Assembly: GCA_964423575.1 (NCBI GenBank)
Contig: CAYRFF010000011.1
Span: forward strand, 1 to 64,000
Reading direction: 5' to 3'
DNA length: 64,000 nt
DNA from: CAYRFF01 sp964423575
GTDB taxonomy: Bacteria > Bacteroidota > Bacteroidia > Chitinophagales > Saprospiraceae
The position numbers and the translations under genes are program-made. The notes beneath the pieces were generated by a model. It did no database searches, was not told the DNA's origin, and saw only the letters and a program-made list of their open reading frames with translations. How positions within the stretch are numbered: position 1 is the stretch's first letter; every line of letters begins with the position of its first letter. Below are positions 52,930 through 61,732 of this stretch, piece after piece.

Positions 52930-53490
52930 TTAACGCTGTAATAGGAAAAAGATTAATAAATAAATCCACAGGATATCGACAAAATGCCAATACTGCAAAA
53001 CCAGTTGAAATCGGAATCTCCGTTTCTCTGAAACATAAAACTTTAGCGATAAAGCATGAAATGTCGCAACTGACAAGGCAGTAATCCCCCCAAGTACGTG
53101 CAATACATGTATTGCTGTAATAAGGTAGACAAAGCTCGCAGAAGGGTTTCCATTAATGAAAATTCCAGTCGAAGATAACTTTAGCCATCCAAGATATTGG
53201 AAGACAACAAAGCTTATTCCAAGGACTAAGGCCAATAAAAGGAAACTCACATATTTCTTCTTTATTCCTTTCTTATAGGAGTTATAGGAGTACTGAAGGC
53301 TAAGACTACTTAGCAACATCACCCCGGTACTAAAAAGAAACTCTATCGGTAAAGAAAAATGCAACCAGTTCCCGGCAGCTCTACGTACAATATAAGCACT
53401 TGTAAAGGCCATAAACATCATTGTAATAGATGCAAATGACAACCAGAGCGCAAATTGTGCCGGATTAATTCTACTTTGTCTTGCTATCAT
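52930..53490 (-). CDS. Heme-copper oxidase subunit III (short form)
   Basis: The 186-residue protein has five predicted helices and subunit III motifs: ITMMFMAFTSAYIVRRAAGNW near the N-terminus, TAIHVLHVLGGITAL, and LQYWHFVDILWIYLLIFFLL at the end. It lacks the first two helices, as in caa3-type CoxC/CtaE-like short forms. Its first four bases overlap the stop of the ctaB gene (ATGA), so translation is coupled. The two neighbouring subunit III proteins are typical of this Bacteroidota locus. Confidence 0.9.
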   Translation of the reverse strand: MIARQSRINPAQFALWLSFASITMMFMAFTSAYIVRRAAGNWLHFSLPIEFLFSTGVMLLSSLSLQYSYNSYKKGIKKKYVSFLLLALVLGISFVVFQYLGWLKLSSTGIFINGNPSASFVYLITAIHVLHVLGGITALSVATFHALSLKFYVSEKRRFRFQLVLQYWHFVDILWIYLLIFFLLQR

Positions 53491-54416
53491 AACATTAACC
53501 CTATAAACATAACTATCAACACAATCGGAAGATAGATAAATGAACCAAACATAAGTCTCCGGGCAGTCTTATCATCTCCTACCCTATAAAAGACAATTGC
53601 CTGGTATAAATAAATAAGTGAAGTAATCAATACTAATACCATAGTAATTACACCCATTTCAGGGATTACTAATAGCATCACAGATGCGGGTATCAGAACT
53701 GCGGTATACAAAATTGTATGGAACCCTACTTCTTTAGTCTTTTGATTTTCTTTCGATGGCAGCAATTTGAAACCTGCTACGGTATAATCATCATGGGCCA
53801 ACCATGCAATTGCCCAGAAATGAGCAAATTGCCAGAAAAATTGTATCGTAAACAACAATATTGCCAGAGGAGTAATACTCCCTGTAACGGAAACAACACC
53901 GATTACAACAGGTAGGGCTCCAGGAAATGCACCCACATGTACGGCAAATGGTGTAATTCTTTTCAGAGGAGTATAAAGGAATGCATAACTTATCAATGCA
54001 AGCACTCCTATTATTGCACTGATAGCATTAATAGAGGCAAGCAAACTCACACCTACTATACTAAAAATTCCGGCAATTATTACTGCCTTATTTCTTGAGA
54101 TTCTATCAGCTGGCAGAGGTCTATCTTCGGTCCGCTTCATCTGCGCATCGTATGACTTCTCCAATATCTGGTTAAAAATATTAGATGCACCGGTAGTTAG
54201 AAATCCTCCCAGGGCAAGAAATAGTAGATTAAGCCAGGAAAAGGAATTTATAGCTCCGGCAATTAAAGCGCCAAAAACAGCTGAGAAAACGACAAGTAGG
54301 TTAAGTCTCAGTTTTACCATTTGACTTAAATCTCTCGCCCATTTGAACTCAAGTGATTTAGTAGCTTGATCCATAGCAACGTCTGTCTTTCCGATATGTC
54401 TTCCTTCCTGATTCAA
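53487..54416 (-). CDS. ctaB: Protoheme IX farnesyltransferase (heme O synthase)
   Basis: This UbiA-type prenyltransferase farnesylates heme b to heme o, the precursor of heme a for the oxidase encoded beside it. The 309-residue protein has about nine membrane helices, the substrate/metal motif NQILEKSYDAQMKRTEDRPLP near residue 92, and the second loop motif FWAIAWLAHDDYTVAGFKLLP. It sits between ctaD (12-bp gap) and the short subunit III gene (4-bp overlap). Heme A synthase is not in the window. Confidence 0.95.
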   Translation of the reverse strand: MNQEGRHIGKTDVAMDQATKSLEFKWARDLSQMVKLRLNLLVVFSAVFGALIAGAINSFSWLNLLFLALGGFLTTGASNIFNQILEKSYDAQMKRTEDRPLPADRISRNKAVIIAGIFSIVGVSLLASINAISAIIGVLALISYAFLYTPLKRITPFAVHVGAFPGALPVVIGVVSVTGSITPLAILLFTIQFFWQFAHFWAIAWLAHDDYTVAGFKLLPSKENQKTKEVGFHTILYTAVLIPASVMLLVIPEMGVITMVLVLITSLIYLYQAIVFYRVGDDKTARRLMFGSFIYLPIVLIVMFIGLML

Positions 54417-54428
54417 TTTATCTTAGTT

Positions 54429-56288
54429 TCACTCAGTTTTACCATCATCCAATTCGCCTTCAGCCAAAGGCACTACTTGAGGTATATAATCCACATCACT
54501 TCCAGGCTTGGAGTAGTCATAAGGCCATCTGTATACAGTAGGAATTTTACCTTCCCAGTTACCATGAATTCTTTCTATAGGTGTAGTCCACTCAAGCGTA
54601 TTGGCACCCCATGGGTTCTTGACCGTCATCTTCTTACCATGCCAGATACTATAAAAGAAGTTAACAACAAAAATCAACTGCGCCCCAATTCCTATAATAG
54701 CACAAACAGTGATGAATGCGTTTATATCTCCAAAATGTCTGAATGTCTCAAAGTTATCAAAGTTATAATATCTTCTTGGCACTCCGGCTACTCCCAGATA
54801 GTGCATAGGCCAGAACACACCGTAAGCAGCACAGATAGTTATCCAGAAGTGCAGTTTTCCAAGTGTTTCATTCATAAAGCGACCGTACATCTTAGGATAC
54901 CAGTGATAAACTCCAGCTATCATACCAAAAATGGAAGCAACCCCCATTACAAGGTGGAAGTGGGCAACAATAAAGTAAGTATCATGCTCCTGGATGTCCA
55001 AGGCAGCATTCCCCATAAAGATACCGGTCAACCCTCCGGAAATAAATACGGAAACAAAACCTATGCTGAATAACATGGCTGAATTAAACCGTATACTTCC
55101 ACCCCATATAGTTGTAATCCAGTTAAATACCTTGACCGAGGATGGTAAACCGATAAGAATCGTGAAAAGCATAAATACAGATGCTACGAACGGGTTAATA
55201 CCAGAAACGAACATGTGGTGCGCCCACACGATCATAGACAAGAACCCAATTGCTCCCAGGGAATAAACCATCGCCTTATAACCAAAAATCGGTTTACGCG
55301 CATTCACTGATAAAATATCAGACACGATACCCATCGCAGGCAAAATTGCAATATAAACCTCCGGGTGTCCAAGGAACCAGAACAAATGCTGGTATAGGAT
55401 CGGAGATCCACCTACGTGATCCAGTGGTTGACCACCGATATAAATATTACTTAAGAAAAAGCTTGTATCGATAATTCTATCTGCCATAAGCATAAAGAAA
55501 CCGGATGCGAGCACAGGGAATGATAATAAACCTACGATTGCAGTAATCAAAATTCCCCACATAGTCAGCGGCATTTTCCACATAGTCATCCCTTTAGTAC
55601 GCATATTCAGAATCGTAGCAATATAGTTAATACCGCCGAGAACCACTGAAACAACAAAGAAGGTCAATGACCATAACCATAAGCCCATCCCAGTTCCGGA
55701 TCCACTCGAGGCTTCAGGCAAAGCAGATAAAGGTGGATATGCCACCCAACCACCGGCAAACGGTCCAGTACTTACGAATAGAGAAAGGAACATCAATACA
55801 CTCGCAAGGAAGAAGAACCAGTACGAAAGTAAATTAACAAATGGCGCCGCCATATCTCTAGCTCCGATTTGCAAGGGCACAAGGAGGTTAGCATAGGTAC
55901 CACTTAATCCTGCTGTCAAAACAAAGAAAATAAGTACAGTTCCGTGCATCGTAACCATAGCATGGAAGAACTGTGGTGACAGTGTTCCTACCCCGTCAGA
56001 GCTAATGATAATCCACTTTCCGAGAATTGGCTTTAACCAAGCAAGACTCGCTTCCGGGAATCCCAGCTGCATTCTAAATACAATTGAAAATGATGCTCCT
56101 ATCAATGCCCATATTATTCCGGTAATAAGGAATTGCTTGGAAATCATCTTATGATCAGTACTGAAAACATATTTGGTAAAAAAGTTAGACTGGTACTTAT
56201 CGCCATGTTCATGATCGTGAAAATGGTCATCATGTCCGTACTTTTCTATCAATTCATCAGTATTATATATTTGAATTACCTCTGACAT
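54429..56288 (-). CDS. ctaD: Cytochrome c oxidase subunit I
   Basis: The catalytic subunit holds heme a and the heme a3-CuB centre. The 619-residue protein has 12 or more helices with all metal-site motifs: the first heme a histidine in FHAMVTMHGTVL, the CuB/crosslink motif GHPEVYIAILPAMGI, two CuB histidines in AHHMFVSG, and the heme a3 and heme a histidines in HDTYFIVAHFHLVMG. The GHPEVY tyrosine marks a type A oxidase. It is preceded by CtaC and followed by ctaB. Confidence 0.97.
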   Translation of the reverse strand: MSEVIQIYNTDELIEKYGHDDHFHDHEHGDKYQSNFFTKYVFSTDHKMISKQFLITGIIWALIGASFSIVFRMQLGFPEASLAWLKPILGKWIIISSDGVGTLSPQFFHAMVTMHGTVLIFFVLTAGLSGTYANLLVPLQIGARDMAAPFVNLLSYWFFFLASVLMFLSLFVSTGPFAGGWVAYPPLSALPEASSGSGTGMGLWLWSLTFFVVSVVLGGINYIATILNMRTKGMTMWKMPLTMWGILITAIVGLLSFPVLASGFFMLMADRIIDTSFFLSNIYIGGQPLDHVGGSPILYQHLFWFLGHPEVYIAILPAMGIVSDILSVNARKPIFGYKAMVYSLGAIGFLSMIVWAHHMFVSGINPFVASVFMLFTILIGLPSSVKVFNWITTIWGGSIRFNSAMLFSIGFVSVFISGGLTGIFMGNAALDIQEHDTYFIVAHFHLVMGVASIFGMIAGVYHWYPKMYGRFMNETLGKLHFWITICAAYGVFWPMHYLGVAGVPRRYYNFDNFETFRHFGDINAFITVCAIIGIGAQLIFVVNFFYSIWHGKKMTVKNPWGANTLEWTTPIERIHGNWEGKIPTVYRWPYDYSKPGSDVDYIPQVVPLAEGELDDGKTE

Positions 56289-56340
56289 AATTATTTTATT
56301 TGAAATTTCTTAAACCAAAAATGATTTCAATAATTATTTA

Positions 56341-57483
56341 TTAATCTTCAATTACTCCTTCAGTGTCTTCTAAAAAGCCGACCTCAATCAACCCCTCCAT
56401 ATCAATTTCCGCATCAGACAACAATGGATCATTTTTAGTCCCCTGAATAGATGATTTATAATAAGAAGACTGTTCTTTCAACCAAGCTTCATACTCTTCC
56501 TCTGTAACAATTTCAACAATCTTTTTCATAGAGAAGTGGCCGCTTCCGCAAATTTCGGCGCAAGCCAGCTCATAATTAAACGTCTCCCACAATCTTGGAC
56601 CACCTGGGTTTTCTGGATCTGAAGGTCTCTGATATTCCTTATATTTTTTTAATTCTTCTTTGTACTCAGCCGTAGTTTTTATCGGTGTAAATACAAAATA
56701 GGTAGGCATACCCGGGACCGCGTCCATTTTCACACGGAAATGTGGTAAATAGAAAGAGTGGATCACATCTCTTGAATTGATACTCACTCGCACTTTTTTT
56801 CCAACAGGCAATACAATTCTGTCAGGCATAAAATCATCATGGTTTGCTTCATCTGTCCAATCTTGCCCTAATGGATTTATACCAGTAATTTCTCTAAAGT
56901 TCTTTTGTCCAAACTTACCATCAGCACCGGGATAGCGTAGAATCCATGAGTACTGCATACCTGTCGCCTCAATTTCAATTACTTCATCATCAGCAGTAAT
57001 ATCTTTCATTGTAGTAATCCAGGTATCTACACCATAAATAGCAAGAGCACCCAATACGATTCCCGGCAAGGCAGTCCATAATAGCTCCAGCTTATTATTA
57101 TACGGGAAGAACTTCGCCTTTTTCCCATTTCTTGCTCTAAATCTATAAGAGAAATAGAAAAGCATTATTTGAGTAGCGAAGAATACGATTCCTGTAATAA
57201 TCAGAGTGATGTGGAAGCTAAAGTCAAGTCTTAAGCCATGCTGTGATGCAGATTCATGCGGTCCATACCCAAACATAAAATTCTTATAATAGTATGTTGA
57301 TATTATTACTGCTAACAGAAACACCACCATAAAAACTATAGAGAGTCTTGAATGCCAGTAATTGGAATCTTCCTGAACTGCTTTCTCACCTTTAATACGA
57401 CCCGCTACTTCACTGACCTTTCCGATCTGCAAAATAATGATTACCAAAAGGATAATACATAGTAAAATTATAATCGCTGTCAT
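56341..57483 (-). CDS. ctaC: Cytochrome c oxidase subunit II (CuA subunit)
   Basis: Subunit II takes electrons from cytochrome c into the CuA centre. The 380-residue protein has an N-terminal helix followed by two more (about 47-63 and 91-113) and a periplasmic cupredoxin domain. The CuA ligands are visible: His242 in IHSFYLPHFR, Cys308, Cys312, His316 and Met319 in CAEICGSGHFSM. It has an extra N-terminal helix and a long C-terminal tail (about 340-380), but no fused cytochrome c domain. Confidence 0.95.
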   Translation of the reverse strand: MTAIIILLCIILLVIIILQIGKVSEVAGRIKGEKAVQEDSNYWHSRLSIVFMVVFLLAVIISTYYYKNFMFGYGPHESASQHGLRLDFSFHITLIITGIVFFATQIMLFYFSYRFRARNGKKAKFFPYNNKLELLWTALPGIVLGALAIYGVDTWITTMKDITADDEVIEIEATGMQYSWILRYPGADGKFGQKNFREITGINPLGQDWTDEANHDDFMPDRIVLPVGKKVRVSINSRDVIHSFYLPHFRVKMDAVPGMPTYFVFTPIKTTAEYKEELKKYKEYQRPSDPENPGGPRLWETFNYELACAEICGSGHFSMKKIVEIVTEEEYEAWLKEQSSYYKSSIQGTKNDPLLSDAEIDMEGLIEVGFLEDTEGVIED

Positions 57484-57528
57484 GTCTAAATTAGATTTAT
57501 CGCTTTATATCTATTCAATATTAATTCA

Positions 57529-58773
57529 TCAGGCTTCATGATGGAAACTCTCCTCAAGATATGGATCTCTCATAGGAATCAAAGACGCCTTAGTCAGAGC
57601 TCTCAATATCACTATAAGGAACAGTGATAAAAAGCCAAGGAAAACTCCTATCTCCAAAAGGCCAGGCATAGTAAAACCAGGAATAAATGAAGCCGTTTCC
57701 ACTGCAGCTCCTCCTAGGCCTTTTATCTCATCAGAAGCGTGTAGTATTCCCGGTACAGCCATTAGGAATGTATCTAGATAGTGACCAAAGAATACAACAA
57801 CAGAAGTAAAAATCAATGTACCATATTTTTTCTTAGTATCATTTCTCATAAGTACGATAAAAGGTACAGCAAAGTTTATTACAAAGTTAGCTGCGAATAA
57901 AACCGGATACTTATCTAATCTTGTCTTAAAGTAAACAGTCTCTTCACCGATATTACTAAACCAAATCAACATATACTGGGAGAACCATAGATATGCCCAG
58001 AAAATAGAAAAGGCAAACAAGTATTTACCGAGATCATGTAAGTGCTCGTCAGTAATCGACTTATAGTAACCATTAGCTTTAAGCCAGATCAATATAAGTA
58101 TAGTGAGGCAGAAGGCAGCCACTGCCCAGCTTGTAGCAGTATACCATGCGAATAGCGTACTATACCAATGTGAATCCACCGACATCAACCACAACCAGAT
58201 TAAGGCCGCAGACCCAAATCCAATAAGTGGCAATAGTGCCGAAGACCAGTTTCTAATTCTTTTATGATACTCAAATTCGGAAGTTCCATGCTCATCTTCT
58301 TCCTTGGATAAAGTGCGTATTTTTCTAGAAACAAACACCCAGGAACCAGCAATAATTAGCGTTCCAAAAAGATACCAGTTTGCGTTTAAAAATGCTGATT
58401 TACTTTGTAAAACAACATCATTTTCAAGAACTCCTTTATCTGTCCAGAGATATAAGCTGTGAAAATTAAAGTAGTTTCCAAGAGCGATAACGAGAATAAA
58501 TAGCAATCCTATCGGCAAGAAACTAAAAAATGCTTCCCACAAGCGCTTAAACATAGTGAAAAAGCCAGCAAAGCCCACTGTATGAGCTGCATACAGGAAC
58601 ATAGTCATAAATGAGATCCCTGAGAAAAACAAACTATTTATCAGGATATTAGTCCAGAATCTGGTATTTAGTTCATCACTCTTAAAGAAAATGACTACCA
58701 GACATATTAAACCTAGAGCTATAAAGCCATATAATATGTTCCGCACTTTGGATGTAAACTCGAACCGGTTCAT
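57529..58773 (-). CDS. actF: Alternative complex III subunit ActF
   Basis: The 414-residue integral membrane protein has about ten helices and no heme or Fe-S motif, as expected for ActF, the NrfD-related quinol-site-like membrane subunit of alternative complex III. Recognisable blocks are the N-terminal helices with TMFLYAAHTVGFAGFFTMFKRLWEAFFS and the central SHWYSTLFAWYTATSWAVAAF. Operon position between ActE and CtaC supports the call. Confidence 0.9.
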   Translation of the reverse strand: MNRFEFTSKVRNILYGFIALGLICLVVIFFKSDELNTRFWTNILINSLFFSGISFMTMFLYAAHTVGFAGFFTMFKRLWEAFFSFLPIGLLFILVIALGNYFNFHSLYLWTDKGVLENDVVLQSKSAFLNANWYLFGTLIIAGSWVFVSRKIRTLSKEEDEHGTSEFEYHKRIRNWSSALLPLIGFGSAALIWLWLMSVDSHWYSTLFAWYTATSWAVAAFCLTILILIWLKANGYYKSITDEHLHDLGKYLFAFSIFWAYLWFSQYMLIWFSNIGEETVYFKTRLDKYPVLFAANFVINFAVPFIVLMRNDTKKKYGTLIFTSVVVFFGHYLDTFLMAVPGILHASDEIKGLGGAAVETASFIPGFTMPGLLEIGVFLGFLSLFLIVILRALTKASLIPMRDPYLEESFHHEA

Positions 58774-58847
58774 ATACTACTTCTTTTTCTTTCTGTATTG
58801 TCCTTAATTTAAATTTATTTCTTTTAGATTATAGCTCATCAAGAGTA

Positions 58848-59726
58848 TTAATCTTCGCTTTCTTCTTCACCTTCTACCGCGCCTTCTTCCTCAACATCAG
58901 GCATTTCCCATTGAAGTGCTTCATAGGCTGAATACATGCCGTTTTCTGCAAATTCTTTCTTCGCTTTTTCAATTAAGTCAGCAACATCCGCATAAGGGAC
59001 AGCCTCTTCATTTAGGGTATTTGCGGAAGCGGAATACGTCAAACCTCTCTCCTTAGCTTGCAGAGATCTGATATAATGGATAACATCCCATCTTTCTTCA
59101 AATGATAGCTTAGTATCATAGGGTCCCATTACGTTTTTCCCATACATAATTGCATAATAAAATGCACCTGCTGTAGTATCAATAAATGCATCTGTAACCA
59201 AATTAGTCGGAACAGCCGGATAATGTCCGTCATCTCTCACTAAATAACCATCGCCTTCGCCACCATTCCCATGGCAGATACCACAATATATTTCATATAA
59301 ATGCTCACCCTTTTTTAAGCTGGCATCAGTAATCGGAAAAGGATTCTGCCTAATTTCATCAGAAGCCCTTACTCTATCTTCTTCAGTATCGTCATAATAG
59401 AACGGCACAAAACTGTTCATAGGAAGTCCCTTCATAGCTTCTTGATACTTAATGCGTTGTGCATAATCTCCAGAGCTTGCCAATCCCATATATCCACGCG
59501 GCCTAGTCCCTTCTACCGGTTTCCTAGGCTGAGCAAAAGAATGATATTCTTCCGAAGTACCCCAATGGATAAAAGAGTAGTAATCGTAATAATTAGCTTT
59601 ATAGGAAATCGGGTGTCCCATGTCCGGCATATATTCATGACCGGGATGCTTTTTATTATCGCAGGATGACAACAAAGTCAGAACTACTACTGATAAGCCG
59701 ACAAATAATATTCCTTTAATATTCAT
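58848..59726 (-). CDS. actE: Alternative complex III lipoprotein cytochrome c, ActE
   Basis: The 292-residue protein has a lipoprotein signal peptide with lipobox LLSSC (Cys22) and one heme-binding site, CGICH (Cys148, Cys151, His152), with a probable axial methionine in YGKNVMGPYD. It is the monoheme cytochrome subunit that passes electrons toward the oxidase. The C-terminal tail is very acidic (about 275-292). It lies 17 bp after ActD. Confidence 0.94.
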   Translation of the reverse strand: MNIKGILFVGLSVVVLTLLSSCDNKKHPGHEYMPDMGHPISYKANYYDYYSFIHWGTSEEYHSFAQPRKPVEGTRPRGYMGLASSGDYAQRIKYQEAMKGLPMNSFVPFYYDDTEEDRVRASDEIRQNPFPITDASLKKGEHLYEIYCGICHGNGGEGDGYLVRDDGHYPAVPTNLVTDAFIDTTAGAFYYAIMYGKNVMGPYDTKLSFEERWDVIHYIRSLQAKERGLTYSASANTLNEEAVPYADVADLIEKAKKEFAENGMYSAYEALQWEMPDVEEEGAVEGEEESED

Positions 59727-59743
59727 AATTCTCGATAACCTGT

Positions 59744-60268
59744 TTAAATCAATTTCGTATTTACTGTTGTAGCGCCTGTCTCATTAAAGAACTCGCTTAT
59801 ATCCTCTCTTGCTTCTCCTTTTACAGTCACGTCAAATGCTATACAGAACTTATCATCTGTTATTCTTCTGTCAAGCATGGGACTTCTTACTCCAAGCCCC
59901 AATCCATTAATCAGATAAAAGGTCACTACCACTCCGATAGCACAGAAAAGAACCGTCAATTCAAATGTAATCGGTATATAGGAAAGCGCAGCCCAGAACG
60001 GCTTACCCCCAAATACAATAGGCCAGTCAGACACTGAAATCCAGCTCATACCTCCAAAAGCTGTAATCAAGCCAAGTGCGCCAAATAAAAATCCAACGAT
60101 ATGCAATCTAGACTCCTTCATTCCCAGAGCTTTATCTAAACCGTGGACAGGGAAAGGAGTAAATACATCAGCAATTTCCAAATCCTTATTCTTAGCTACA
60201 TCGATAGCCTTAAGCAAGTCCTGCTCATCGTCGTATAATCCGTATTGAATAATATCACCTTTTTTCAT
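59744..60268 (-). CDS. actD: Alternative complex III subunit ActD (DUF3341)
   Basis: The 174-residue protein has the DUF3341 pattern: a cytoplasmic N-terminal part with FPVHGLDKALG, two membrane helices (about 55-76 and 100-122), the short WPIVFGGKPFWAALSYIPITFELTVL region, and a C-terminal soluble segment. It is an accessory membrane subunit of the complex, 12 bp after ActC. Confidence 0.93.
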   Translation of the reverse strand: MKKGDIIQYGLYDDEQDLLKAIDVAKNKDLEIADVFTPFPVHGLDKALGMKESRLHIVGFLFGALGLITAFGGMSWISVSDWPIVFGGKPFWAALSYIPITFELTVLFCAIGVVVTFYLINGLGLGVRSPMLDRRITDDKFCIAFDVTVKGEAREDISEFFNETGATTVNTKLI

Positions 60269-60280
60269 AACCGTTTTATA

Positions 60281-61693
60281 TTATGCTTTTTCGTCCTGAA
60301 ATTGCTTTTCGATAATTCTCTTCTTATGGTCTTCAATGTATTGGTCACCATGAGTCTTCAATATTTCCTTCACTTCTGCAACAGCGACTACCGGTGCTAT
60401 ACGCACAAAAACCAAATACAACATAAAGAATAAACCTATTGATCCTACAAAAATCGCGATCTCAACCCATGAAGGTACATAGTAACTCCAGCTTGAAGGC
60501 AAGAAGTCACGTGCCAGAGTAGTTCCGATAATAACAAATCTCTCAAACCACATACCTACGTTTACAAACAAGGAAACAATAAAGGTTATGAGGATGCTCC
60601 TTCTGATTTTTCTCCACCAGAATAACTGTGGCAGTATCACGTTACAGAACATCATCGAGAAATATGCCCACCAGTATGGACCGGTAATTCTGTTATAGAA
60701 TGCATATTGCTCATAAACGTATCCGGAATACCAAGCTACAAATAACTCACTCAGATAAGCAATCCCCACCAAAGTACCAGTCAATAGAATAATCTTGTTC
60801 ATGGATTCGATGTGAGCTATCGTTATATAGTCTTGTAGATTTAATACTTTTCTTGTTATAATCATCAGTGTCAATACCATCGCAAATCCGGAGAAAATAG
60901 CTCCTGCAACGAAATATGGCGGGAATATGGTCGTATGCCATCCCGGTACCACTGAGGTCGCAAAGTCAAAAGATACGATTGTATGTACTGATAGTACTAA
61001 TGGAGTTGAAATACCCGCGAGTAAAAGAACCAAAGATTCAAATCTCTGCCAGTGCTTCGCTGATCCTGTCCAGCCAAACGAAAGTGTATTATAAAACTTC
61101 TCACGCCAGCCTTTGGCTCTGTCTCTTACTGTGGCAAAGTCCGGAACCAAGCCGGTATACCAGAATAAAAGAGATACAGTGAAATAGGTAGATACTGCGA
61201 ACACGTCCCACAAGAGCGCCGAGTTAAAGTTTGGCCATAAAGGACCCCTCGTATTTGGATAAGGCATAATAAAGAACGCAAGCCATACTCGCCCCATGTG
61301 AATAATAGGGAATTGCCCCGCACAAATAACTGCGAATATCGTCATCGCTTCCGCAGCTCGGTTCACGGCAGTTCTCCACTTCTGTCTAAATAGTAGAAGA
61401 ATAGCAGAAATCAGAGTACCAGCGTGCCCGATTCCAATCCACCAAACGAAGTTGGTAATATCCCAGCCCCATCCGATAGTACGGTTCAGGTTCCAGCTAC
61501 CAATTCCAACCCATATTGTCCAAACAACGCTGAACACGTATAAAGCTGCTCCTGAAACTGCAATAATAAAAGCAATTATCCAGGAAAGACTCGGAGTCTT
61601 TTCTGTAGGAGAGATCAAATCAACTGTGATGTCGTGATAAGTTTTACTTCCTGTTACTAAAGGTTCCCTTATCGGCGATGCATAAGAACTCAT
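60281..61693 (-). CDS. actC: Alternative complex III subunit ActC (NrfD/PsrC family)
   Basis: The 470-residue NrfD-type protein has about ten helices, with WGWDITNFVWWIGIGHAGTLISAILLLFRQ near residue 75 and IHMGRVWLAFFIMPYPNTRGPLWPNFNSALLWDVFAVSTY near 130-170, the conserved quinol-binding surroundings in this family. ActC is thought to oxidise the quinol for the complex. It follows ActB by 39 bp. Confidence 0.95.
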   Translation of the reverse strand: MSSYASPIREPLVTGSKTYHDITVDLISPTEKTPSLSWIIAFIIAVSGAALYVFSVVWTIWVGIGSWNLNRTIGWGWDITNFVWWIGIGHAGTLISAILLLFRQKWRTAVNRAAEAMTIFAVICAGQFPIIHMGRVWLAFFIMPYPNTRGPLWPNFNSALLWDVFAVSTYFTVSLLFWYTGLVPDFATVRDRAKGWREKFYNTLSFGWTGSAKHWQRFESLVLLLAGISTPLVLSVHTIVSFDFATSVVPGWHTTIFPPYFVAGAIFSGFAMVLTLMIITRKVLNLQDYITIAHIESMNKIILLTGTLVGIAYLSELFVAWYSGYVYEQYAFYNRITGPYWWAYFSMMFCNVILPQLFWWRKIRRSILITFIVSLFVNVGMWFERFVIIGTTLARDFLPSSWSYYVPSWVEIAIFVGSIGLFFMLYLVFVRIAPVVAVAEVKEILKTHGDQYIEDHKKRIIEKQFQDEKA

Positions 61694-61732
61694 ACGTATC
61701 TATACTTTATATACTTTATCAATTTATTCAAA

